Assembly: GCA_038501625.1 (NCBI GenBank)
Contig: JAZAYU010000116.1
Coordinates: 558,001 to 622,000, forward strand
Reading direction: 5' to 3'
From: Corbicula japonica
Lineage: Eukaryota > Mollusca > Bivalvia > Venerida > Cyrenidae
Length of the DNA: 64,000 nt
Under the pieces are notes generated by a model. That model saw only the letters and a program-made list of their open reading frames with translations. It was not told the origin of the DNA and searched no databases. Position numbers and translations under genes: made by a program. Within the stretch, counting starts at the first letter, position 1. Each line of letters starts with the position of its first letter. Of this stretch, positions 12,501 to 21,651 are shown one piece after another.

Positions 12501-15500
12501 TATGATCACAGTCACAATGCTGTAAATCTTCTGCATCATCCAGATCAGACTGGTTCTCTGGAATGTCATCACCTGCAGGCAGGTCATCAAACAGAGCATG
12601 CTCTGTCAGAGGGCTTGGCGGATCTGATTCGGAACTGAAAAAAGTAGGATTGATATCTTAAAATTAATCATAAAGCTGAATTCTTATTAAGCAGTTTTTT
12701 TGCCAAGTTACGCTTGGAAGTTGTGTTTGAATTTTTGATTTTGACAATATTTAGAATAACCCTTTACTCTATAGATACACCTTTATTGCATGGACAAACA
12801 GTGTAGATCTAGTTCAGCAGGCACATCTGTGCCATTTGATCATAATCTAGCTTTATAAGGTTTTTTCTGACCAAGATACAACCAGTGCAGATACAGATCA
12901 GATGGAAAAAATGTGCCAGCTGATCTGGATCTACACTGGTCACACATGCATAAGTATATGTACATAATAATGGAGTATCGGTAAAGGGTTAATTACCTCC
13001 TAGTTTCATAATTATTACTTATTTTATATGAACTTCTGCAGTGAACTGGAATAGAAGTCTACTTTACAAAATGATTTCTGTGAATCCTAAAGACACTATT
13101 TCATACAACTTGTCTCAAAATTAAAACTTTTAAAAGCAGTCATGTATTTGGATGACAAAATTGATTGTCATGGTTACAAAGTAATTTTTTTATTATAATT
13201 ATCTGTTTTTATTTGCTCAATAGATACAGCTTATATCCCACAATAAACCAGTGTATATCCAGAATAGCCTGCACATCAGAAAACACTGATCTGATTTGAC
13301 ACTGTTCACATTTTGGTCAGAAAAAAACAACTAAGGAAACTTTAAGCCAACACTATAGATCCTGATAAGACTGAAAATTGTGCAGGCTAATTTGGATCTA
13401 CACTGTGCACATGGGTAATATTGTAATGATTAAGTAAAATGTAAAACTAAATGTAAGAACATGACAAACCCCTCAGCAACACCTCTACGTCGTAACATCT
13501 CCTTGTCCTTGTTTAAAAGCATTTCCTCCAACTCAGTTATTTTCTCTCCCTAGAAATATAAGATCATTCGTATTCTTCACAGCAAATATAGAACAACAAA
13601 CAACAGGGCTGTACCAGTATAAGTATGTTCTGTTACCTACTTTAAATATCAAGGATACAGAATAAGCAATATGTTCAACTTGGGTTATGACGAGATAGCA
13701 CTGAACTTTTTTCTCTTTTTTTTTTCTTTTGCTTAGTAACACTTTACTCCATAAAACAACTCAAATGGGATGTGTGAACAGTGAAGATCAAGGTCAGCCC
13801 ACACATCCATGATTTCTCATCACGATCTATACTGTTCAATTTCAGATTAATTAGGATAATAGGATAATTTTGACAAAGAAGTGAGCAGTACTGATCCAGA
13901 TCAGACAGCACAGATGTGCCAGCTGATCTAGAACTATACTGGTTGCACATGTGACAAATACACTGTATATATAAAGAATTGAACATTATTTGTTTTTTGG
14001 AATTACCATTTCTTGTTTGACATTTTCAAGTTCTTTTTCCAGCTGTTCAATTGTTAGCCCATCCATATCTGTCTGAGATTCAGCATGTTTTACATCTTTG
14101 CTTGGCATCATATGGTTGTTGTAATCCCGATACAAATGCAGTAAGTCCGGTGGCTGTGAAATATTCAGGCCAACATCGTCCCAGTCCTCAAAATTCTACA
14201 AATAACAAATTGAAATCTTTCTTGACAGTTAAGGTTGTCCCTTTGTTCTGAATATTGTTTAGACAAATTAATTATCTACATGACTTTGGATTGATTCATT
14301 TTTGTCTTTTATGCCTATCACATGACTTATCACCAAGTCTCCTATACTGTGGTTTTATTATATTTCGCTGGTTGTTAAGTTTTAATGTATTTCGCACATA
14401 ATCAAACCCTAGCAAATCAAAACAATGAACATCTGGGCTGAAGGTTATAAAACTGAGATTGGTAACCAGTCTCCAATCTTAAGCATCTGATTGGCTGAAA
14501 TGGCGACTGGCCAATGCTTGAGATTTGAGACTGGTTTCCACGCTCAGTTTTATAACATTGGGCACTAGTCTTTTGAGAGTAAAACAAATGGGGGAAATTA
14601 TGTCCACATGAATTGTCATTTTTATATCTGGCAAAAAAATTGTTCCTAGCATAATTTAAATGTTACCACAGTATCTAAAATTTGAAAAGAAAAACAATAC
14701 TTATTCCAGCTTTAAAGGAAACAGTAAAAGCTGCTGAATTTCAGTATTGGTATCATGAACTGACTCAAATTGATAGAAAGTTGAGTACACTACATTTATC
14801 TAGTATATTAAAGGTAGAAAAAGTAACTGTCACTCTGGTGCATGTTCTTGTTAACAGCATTTAAACAATATTGAAAAAAAACAGCCTTTAAACCCTCTCC
14901 TGAAATAGTATGTCTAGATCCATGATCATAAAACTGGAGACTAGTCTCAAATCACAAGCATCTGACTAGTCACCACAAAGCCAATCAGATACCTGAGATT
15001 TGAGAATGGTCTCCAGTTTTATTTTTATGATTTTCTGCCCTTACCTGGTCTTCATTTTCCTCTGAGAATGTGACTGCTGTAAGTTTGTTGTTTATTTGGA
15101 GTAGATATTCATTGACAAGAAAGTTGAGAGCTTTTTTCTCCATGGTTCGTATTGCCTCGTCTGTACGTAAACCCTCACTCCCATCCTCTGCCGCCTTCTC
15201 TGGGGCCACATGCTCATTTTCTACAATTAGATAATAAGTGATATAGTCCATGTAAAGTGGGAGTGTGTATGTCTATAGGGATCAGACAGTATGTGATATT
15301 ATATTTGTGTAGCTATAATAACACACTGCTAGCACTTGAGGTATAGAAACACAACCCTAACAGAATCATAGTCACTTTGGTGTGCAATATGTTGTTAAAT
15401 TTCTGGTGCAAAGTTAAGTCCTTGAATTAAAGTAATAGTAAACCTGGTGTAAATAAAGTCTCTGAATTCCTGTAACAGTTAACCTGGTGTTATTTAAGGA

Positions 15501-18500
15501 CTTGAATTACGATATCAGTAAACATGTTGTAAGTGAAGTCCTTGAATTACTGTAACAGTAAACCTGGTGTAAGTAAAGTCCTTGAATTACTGTAACAGTA
15601 AACCTGGTGTAAATAAAGTTCTTGAATTACTGTAACAGTAAACCTGGTGTAAGTAAAGTCCTTGAGTTACTGTTACAGTAAACCTGGTGTAAGTAAAGTC
15701 CTTGAATTACTGTAACAGTAAACCTGGTGTAAGTAAAGTCCTTGAATTACTGTAACAGTAAACCTGTTGTAGGTAAAGTCTTTGAATTACTGTAACAGTA
15801 AACCCGGTGTAAGAAAAGTCCTTGAATTACTGTAACAGTAAACCCGGTGTAAGTAAAGTCCTTGAATTACTGTAACAGTAAACCTGGTGTAAGTAAAGTC
15901 CTTGAATTACTGTAACAGTTAACCTAGTGTAAGTAAAGTCCTTGAATTACTGTAACAGTTAACCTGTGTAGGTAAAGTCCTTGAATTACTGTAACAGTTA
16001 ACCTGGTGTAAGTGAAGTCCCTGAATTTTTGTAACAGTAAATGTGGTGTATGTAAAGTTCTTAAATTACTGTACAGTAAAAATGGTGTAAGTGATGTCCC
16101 TGTAAAACTGTTACAATTAACCTGGTGTAAGTAAAGTCCTTGAAATACTGTAACAGTAAACATGGTTTAAGTAGTCCCTGAATTTACTGTAACAGTAAAC
16201 CTGGTGTAAGTGAAGTCCTTGAATTACTGTAACAGTAAACCTGGTGTAAGTAAAGTCCTTGAATTACCAAAACAGTAAACTTGGTGTAAGATAAGTCCCT
16301 GAATTACTGTAAGAGTAAACCCGTTGTAAGTGAATTCTCGGAATTACTGTAACAGTAAATAAAGTCCCTGAATTACTGTAAAAGTAAAGATTTCTGTATA
16401 AGCTTTCCAAATAAACACTGCTTTGATTACTTTTTAAGCATTTAAATTCTATTGTTATTGTTCCTTAATTTAACTTAAAAGTACACTTTCAGAGCGACAA
16501 ATATAAAATGTTGGAAATAGCATTTGTATCAAAAGAAGTTGGTTATACATACTATCTTGAAAGAAGATCATGAAACACATTTTATTAAATAACTTCCTGA
16601 AAAAACTACAACAAATGATCAGCTAAAATGATTGATGTTGGCTAAAACAAGAAGAACTTCAATAACATTACTCAACATAATCACTTCAGAAATCTACAGA
16701 AAGAGATTTTTAAAGATATCAACTTACTATCTAAATACAGAGTTTTGCACTATCTAAATACACAGTTTTTAATGTTAACATTTATTCACATCAATCTAGT
16801 TGAAAATCTAGAAAAAAATAAATAGTTAAACATCTATCTTTCCTCTGTATCAAGATGGTGTAAATTGGGTGTTTTTATCAACTGGAATCACCTTAACTTC
16901 TCAAGAATGACTTGTATATCACTTGTGTCTTTATTATGAGAGATGGGAGGCAGACCTGGACCCAATATCACACAAAAAAACAAGATAATATTTTAACAGA
17001 ACCTAAAATGACATTTTTAAAGGATCAGGTTAAGCTCACTTGAAAGATTTATGTTGAAGAAATAAATAAATCATTTTTTGTGTTTAAAATATCATTTCAA
17101 TTACCTATATGTTAATATATTCTGTTTTTAAAGTCATCAAATAACTGTTGAGTAGATTCTCAAATATTTCAGCCTGAAACCAAACAGACTGTTTACACTT
17201 AGTGATTTTATCAGTACATTTTACATCACTATTCTATGTAATTCACCTACCTATACTTTTAATTTATTTTTGTATCTATCATTATTCATCCCAAAAGCTA
17301 TTTATACATGTAATTGTTTACACAAAGAACACTCCATGCAAGAGAGTTAGATACAAGTTAACCTTACATCATTCAATATTTGACATTTTCGTTTAAGCTA
17401 AGATACTAGTTTGACTTTTAAAGAGTCAATCTCGGAGAATTTGTTAACATGTATGATTAAATCATACAGATTATAATGATGTACCATAACTTGACGGGTT
17501 ATTAAAAGTAAATAAGTTTTCAAGAGATTTTTTTTATTTTTGAGAAAATTGAAAAAGTATCTTTAAATTTGATAAACACACTCTATTGGAGTCAGGTCTA
17601 AGGTTATAAAATTATGAAAGGAGACCAGTCTCATATCCCAGCAAAGTTGTTGGTTGAAGATGGGCATGGTCACAGAACTTACCAATGGGATGCTAAAAAT
17701 CTGAGACAGGTTTCCATGCTTTGTTTATAACCTTAGCGCCTAAATGTCAGTGAATCAATTACAATAGTTTGCATTCTCACACACATTCTGAAATGTTTAG
17801 ATATTGTACATACATTAAAAGTTACCCTTTACTCCATGAGATAAGGCCTATATCCAATGTGCAAGTGTGATCTAGATCTACAATATTTGCTTCTAAAACA
17901 AAGTAAAAGCATAGGGAATCAAAAAGCAGGCAGTGTAGATCCTGATCACAGCAATGATGATCTGATTCTACACATGTTGCAAATGAAATAAAAACTGTTT
18001 TTATGGAGTAAATAGTTGACAAAAAACAGTTACAAAAGCCAAAACTGAGAATTCACTTTTGGTTACTACATATATTTCTTTACAAACCTGCTTCCTTGGT
18101 CAAACTTGCTCTCAAAGATTTTATTGTATCCTGGGCTTTTCTTAATTCGAACTCAAGCACTGAAAGAAAAACAGAAAGTACTACATGTAAGTCCGGGTGT
18201 CTGCAGACTTTTTAAAACTGATAACCGGTACATGTATATACTAAAAAAATGTGATATGATGCTACACCAAATTTGGCAGTTTAATTTTTTTATGGGTTAC
18301 ATTTATCATTCTTCATTGATGGATTTACATGTACTTAATCATTCATCATAAACAAAAAATATAATTAAACCAACCAAGAATAATTTACTTTTTAAGATGA
18401 AAGGTATCTTATAAAAGGTAAAAAAAAAAACAAGGCAGAGGGATTAAATTTAAACTTGTTCCAGACTATGCTGTTTAATCTGCCAAACTCTCAGGACAAA

Positions 18501-21457
18501 TCTGGACTATTGGTTGCTATAACACTTTCTATAAAATACAATTTCTAAGACAAAAATAAGGACACATCTACAGATAGAACCTGTTAGGAATTTTTTTATA
18601 ATTTGTTTTTAAATCTATGTGAATTTGTTTTGGCCTAGAATTATATATCAAATAGAGGTAATGATACATGCCTGCCACTCTTTCATCAACCTGTCTCTCC
18701 CCATCGTCAGAATATCTGGCAAAATCAAGTGAATCAAATGTCTGTATGCTGGATGTTCTTGCTGGAAAAGAAAAAAATGTTTTTACAGTGACTCTATGTA
18801 TTTAGAAAACTGAAATACAACATTTTTATAGCAACATATGAATTATATACATGTGTATTGTGTCTTAAAATGACTTTGGGTCAGATTGTTTAATACATGA
18901 ATCATTCAAAGCAAATAAAACTTTTAAATTTCAAAGGAAGTTAAAGCACTGTACATCAAAAGATAGTTCCTGTTCATAAACATCTAACTCATCATATATC
19001 AGTTAAAAGCCTTTTTCAAATTAATACTTTTTAAACTCTTAAAAATACATTTCTGTTGTGCTTGAATTTTTTAAAGGTGAAAATGCAGCTATCACAAGAT
19101 TCTAAATTTATCATTGTTCCTATCATGATACCAACATGTTATAACACTAAAAAGTAAAATGGTCAAAACTTATCCATTTCAAACCTGAAAACTGTAGTCT
19201 ACATAAAGACCATGTTTTCAGAGAACACCTCCCTCATTGTTACTTGATCACTCCCACAGTGCCTTACACTTAGACAGGGATTTCAATAGCTTTTGGTAAC
19301 CAGGGATCATCTGACCCCTGCTGAGAACTTTCAAGGGGACATAATCAGATTGTCATGAGTCATTTGTTGTATTTAGAGAAGTCCACTACTTTTTTATAAT
19401 TGCTTTAACTTCATGTTAATATATTTTGATGGGTCAGAGCTCATACTAAAAATGCAATAAACACAATATATGTTTTTTCTTTCTTTCAAAATTTACCCAC
19501 ATTTTCTAAATTCTTCTGCATCAACTGACTCAACGTGACCCCAAGCAAAGAGTTAAGTGGGGTCAAATGTAGAAAAATTCAATTTTGCTTTGGTCAAAAT
19601 GCAAGAATCTGCACCATTAGAAATCCCTGACTTTACTAATAAAGATCATCCACTCTACTAAAGCAGAATTAGTAAATGGCATGAAACCTGCCTATGATGT
19701 AAAACATCTCAACTGTCAACATCACAGAAATGTAAAGTAAATCTCATGACTGACTCAGAATAAGAGGAGAAATTTGAATATTGAGAGGTGTATACAACCT
19801 GATAATGGTTTCAATAATATGGCATTAGTACTATCATAAAATTAAGGTAGCTGTTAAGAGGAAAGACAGTCTCTACATAGACTGAATACAGTCAAATAGG
19901 CCACAAGTCATATAGGCCACAAGTGAAATTAGCCACAAATTGGTCAAATGGGCCAAACTTCATTTTGTAAAAAGGCAAATACATGCAGGTCACAAAAATG
20001 GGCCACATTTAAGTTTATTATAAAGACTTTATTAACTGTGTTGATATATTCTAAGTCAGTGTATGATGATTTATAAAACAGTTTTCAACAAGTTGTTTCC
20101 ATTTGATTCGGCGTTTTGTACAAAGTAACTCTAGATTTTGGACCAAAACCGTCATGACAGAACAATTGAAACAATAATTGAAAAAATATTGCAACAAAAG
20201 AAAAGAACATACTTCTTTATTTTTGTGATAGCAATTTAAAAAATAAAACACTTTCATAGAGGAATCACAATGACAATGTAAAAATGTTTTTTATGAACAA
20301 CATAATAGCTGTGCTCTTCTATGTCATTAAAACTACAATAAACATCATTTATGTGTCAATATGCTCTTTTGATCAATGTTCTTAGTCTCCAAAAGACACA
20401 TGGTCTACAGTCTACACTAGAAACTTGATCTACACTAGCAGTGAATTTAATATTAATGCAGTTGCAACATAAGCTGTGTATTTTGCATGATCCAACATTG
20501 AATTTGGTAAAAAAATAAGAACACTAAAATTCTGATGATATACAATCATTTTTATTTAAATATAAGTTTTATTTATGATTAAATAATATTAAATGAGAAA
20601 AATAATACAGTCACATCAAAAATAAAATATCAATTTTAGAATAAAATAAAGTGATATTTTACATATCAATTATGACTCCTAAATGTTTCTTTATCTGAAC
20701 AGAAATTACAATCAATTATTTATTTAATATGACACCTTTGATTTCATTAGCACCTCTGACTGTTACTGCAAGTGTTGTAATTGTAAATTGTGTTTCTGGT
20801 ATAACAATTTGACACCCCAATTAAACTGATTAAATCAACACCTTGGGTAAATCAATGACAGTGTACTGTGTAGGAAAGAGGTTTTATTCTATAACACAAA
20901 TTTATAGATTAATTTACTTTTTGGATGGCAGTCATGTTTGAAAAGCACAGCCTTTAAACATTCACAAACATCTAAAAACTTCTTAATTCATAAACTACAA
21001 TAAATCTAAAAAAACAACTGTTTTTCTTATGAAAAATATATGTGGGATATTTGACTTTTTTGTGGCCTATTTGACTTGATCCCAAACTGACTCCTAGTAA
21101 AAGGCTACAGTAGCAGGGAATGTACCTGCTGGTGCAATCTTTTTTCCAGAACCATAAAAAATCTTTACCCAGAGTAGAAGGTGGTGAATCCTCTTTAGAT
21201 CTTTCAAAATTTCCTGGATTTGACAAAAAATCCCTAAGCCTTGGTAGCTCTCTTCCAGCCTCTACCAGTTCGGTGTGAAGTTCTAAGGCCGTCAGTATGA
21301 GTTTCTCTTTTAAAAGCTTGGAAGCCACTGCATCCCAACTTATTTCTTGAGGTTCATAAATTTGCACGGGTGTCTGCGGCGGCTCGTCATCGTGTTCTCT
21401 GTCAAAAAATTCATCATCATCGCTAACAAATGGATTTGTGTTTGTGTCGTCCGCCAT
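587..21457 (-). CDS. RELCH: RELCH (RAB11-binding LisH/HEAT-repeat protein), 5' part of gene, 12 exons
   Basis: Exons in transcript order: 21457-21169, 18761-18672, 18159-18088, 15220-15045, 14195-14007, 13549-13470, 12634-11857, 9365-9267, 8221-8109, 2106-2016, 1665-1594, 727-587. They join in one frame for 730 codons; the human protein has about 1216 residues, so the remaining HEAT repeats lie left of the window. Residues 41-73 form a LisH motif (TALELHTELVEAGRELPRLR). A second LisH-like stretch with ALNFLVNEYLL is at about 176-209, coiled coil surrounds it, exon 7 encodes an acidic low-complexity linker, and from exon 8 HEAT-type helices begin (MLGRCLPHIVPNVLLAKRE, LLPQCWEQ). In mammals RELCH links RAB11 recycling endosomes with OSBP at the trans-Golgi network and moves cholesterol. 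The start ATG lies in an AAGATGGCGGA context. Introns 2 and 8 use GC donors. Identity was recognised by eye from many conserved blocks. Confidence 0.93.
2128..2333. repeat. TTAACCCTTT-family short element (family M), RELCH intron 9
   Basis: Family M is recognised by TTAACCCTTTACTCCATA at one end, its inverse at the other, and inside by two or more GTAGATCCTGATCAG-type blocks in opposite orientations around TTTTTGGTCAGAAATAA. This copy has TTAACCCTC and GGGGTTAA ends. Confidence 0.7.
2850..3937 (-). mobile_element. Helentron-type element, family A copy 1
   Basis: Read on the minus strand it ends with hairpin AGGGTCC-tat-GGACCCT and CTCTTGTT (2872-2850) and begins AGCTCACCTGTCACG at 3937. The core has degenerate units carrying GACCCCAGGG and AAGAAGATTTTTAAAG. 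It lies in RELCH intron 9. There is no coding capacity. Confidence 0.65.
4043..7060 (-). mobile_element. Helentron-type element, family A copy 2, about 13 units of 166 bp
   Basis: The low-coordinate end has AGGGCCC-tta-GGGCCCT (4049-4065) next to AACAAGAG. The other end is AGCTCACCCTGTCAC with its inverse (7029-7060). TGACCCC occurs at 4711, 4875, 5041, 5207, 5371, 5537, 5699, 5865, 6031, 6196, 6362, 6528 and 6694, with spacing 162-166 and mode 166. It fills half of RELCH intron 9. The ORFs at 6799-7057 lie in its unique end and are not genes. Confidence 0.75.
8399..8602. mobile_element. Short inverted-repeat element
   Basis: AGATTCTCATC at the left and GATGAGAATCT at the right (11 bp), with a C-rich stretch (CACCCGCCCC) next to the left end and CCACCTGCCCC near the right. 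204 bp, no ORF. RELCH intron 8. Confidence 0.65.
8689..8824. repeat. Perfect palindrome, 67 bp arms (foldback family P)
   Basis: 8689-8755 and 8758-8824 are exact inverted copies with a 2 nt spacer. The arm begins AAGGTTATAAAGCTGAGCAT and ends CTGAAATGGCGAC. It lies in RELCH intron 8 and is the most intact of at least seven copies of this family in the window. Confidence 0.97.
9792..11730 (-). mobile_element. Helentron-type element, family A copy 3, 167 bp units
   Basis: Same ends as the copies at 2850 and 4043, with the 3' hairpin AGGGCCAT-g-ATGGCCCT (9798-9814). TCTGGGG recurs at 10361, 10528, 10695, 10862, 11029 and 11196, exactly 167 bp each time. One unit (about 11045-11150) is replaced by a diverged variant of the same length. 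It lies in RELCH intron 7. Confidence 0.75.
11857..12634 (-). CDS. RELCH: RELCH exon 7, long acidic linker exon
   Basis: This 778 nt exon, the largest of the gene, encodes 259 residues rich in D, E, S and K between the N-terminal LisH/coiled-coil part and the HEAT repeats. The acceptor is at 12635 (TTTCAG on the minus strand) and the donor at 11856 (GAG|GTAAAT). Near its start it has a compact cysteine group, C-x-C-x7-C-x2-C with a neighbouring His (about residues 338-351 of the model), in an otherwise disordered-looking sequence. A serine- and lysine-rich tail ends in NVPKDNRIIYE. The length and composition of this linker vary between animals as far as I recall. Confidence 0.85.
12758..12992. 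repeat. Family M copy, RELCH intron 6
   Basis: AACCCTTTACTCTATAGATA at the left and GGTAAAGGGTTAA at the right, with both internal blocks present. Confidence 0.85.
13212..13436. repeat. Family M copy, degenerate, RELCH intron 6
   Basis: Internal blocks (GTTCACATTTTGGTCAGAAA, GATCCTGATAAGACTG) are clear; the ends are worn. Confidence 0.65.
13737..13985. repeat. Family M copy, RELCH intron 5
   Basis: ACACTTTACTCCATAAA at the left; GTACTGATCCAGATCAGAC and GCCAGCTGATCTAGAAC inside. Confidence 0.7.
14441..14560. repeat. Foldback family P, diverged copy
   Basis: Starts AAGGTTATAAAACTGAGATT and ends GCTCAGTTTTATAAC. The centre is partly deleted so the arms no longer pair fully. RELCH intron 4. 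Confidence 0.85.
14922..15032. repeat. Foldback family P, diverged copy beside RELCH exon 4
   Basis: ATCATAAAACTGGAGAC at the left pairs with GTCTCCAGTTTTATTTTTATGAT at the right. It ends 12 bp from the exon 4 donor at 15044, so the hairpin would form right beside a 5' splice site. Confidence 0.8.
15405..16390. repeat. 40 bp minisatellite in RELCH intron 3
   Basis: About 24 units of CTTGAATTACTGTAACAGTA then AACCTGGTGTAAGTAAAGTC, period 40, best conserved at 15541-15960 and more degenerate at both ends. The ORF at 15924-16163 simply reads through the array. Confidence 0.95.
17599..17736. repeat. Foldback family P, diverged copy
   Basis: TAAGGTTATAAAAT at the left and TTTATAACCTTA at the right; the central part is changed. 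RELCH intron 3. Confidence 0.75.
17820..18015. repeat. Family M copy, RELCH intron 3
   Basis: TTACCCTTTACTCCATGAGA at the left, ATGGAGTAAATAG at the right, GTAGATCCTGATCAC inside. Confidence 0.7.
19275..19629. mobile_element. hAT-like short element
   Basis: The left end CAGGGATTTCAATAG and right end TTAGAAATCCCTG are inverted. 355 bp, no ORF. No clean 8 bp duplication. RELCH intron 1. Confidence 0.55.
19890..21076. mobile_element. 1.2 kb inverted-repeat element in RELCH intron 1
   Basis: AGTCAAATAGGCCACAAGTC at the left (with further GGCCACAA copies to about 20010) and TTTTTTGTGGCCTATTTGACT at the right. The interior is AT-rich without coding potential. Confidence 0.7.
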
Positions 21458-21606
21458 CTTTTTGTCACGTGATATTTACTTCCGCGTTTGGACTGGTTTG
21501 CGTGACATAGCTTCCACAATTTATAACAATGACGACTGATTTTTAACCCGTCTAATATTTTCGTCACCTGACCTTGCGCGCGAAAATAGTGTCAACAAAG
21601 CTGAAA
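21458..21606. promoter_or_regulatory. Shared bidirectional promoter of RELCH and CDT1
   Basis: Only 149 bp separate the RELCH start codon (21455-21457, minus) from the CDT1 start codon (21607-21609, plus), so both 5' UTRs and promoters overlap. Visible motifs are CACGTG (21466-21471), an ETS-type ACTTCCG (21478-21484), and GCGCGAAA (21578-21585), an exact match to the E2F consensus TTTSSCGC read on the other strand. The RELCH start codon lies in AAGATGGCGGA, a YY1-like initiator context. There is no TATA box. E2F control of CDT1 is known in mammals; its use here is inferred from the motif. Confidence 0.7.
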
Positions 21607-21651
21607 ATGTCTCAAGGTAAAGTTACAGATTTTTTCTCTTCAAGAAAAAGA
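21607..21651 (+). other. CDT1: CDT1 PIP degron
   Basis: Codons 1-15 encode a PIP box with Thr-Asp before the two Phe residues and a basic residue at +4. This is the specialised form that directs PCNA-coupled ubiquitination by CRL4-Cdt2 in animals. Placement at residue 3 matches the vertebrate protein. The match was made by reading the motif. Confidence 0.85.

Noticed and set aside
15405..16390. Possible CRISPR-like regular repeat
   Set aside because: Units are contiguous with no unique spacers, in a eukaryotic intron; it is a minisatellite.
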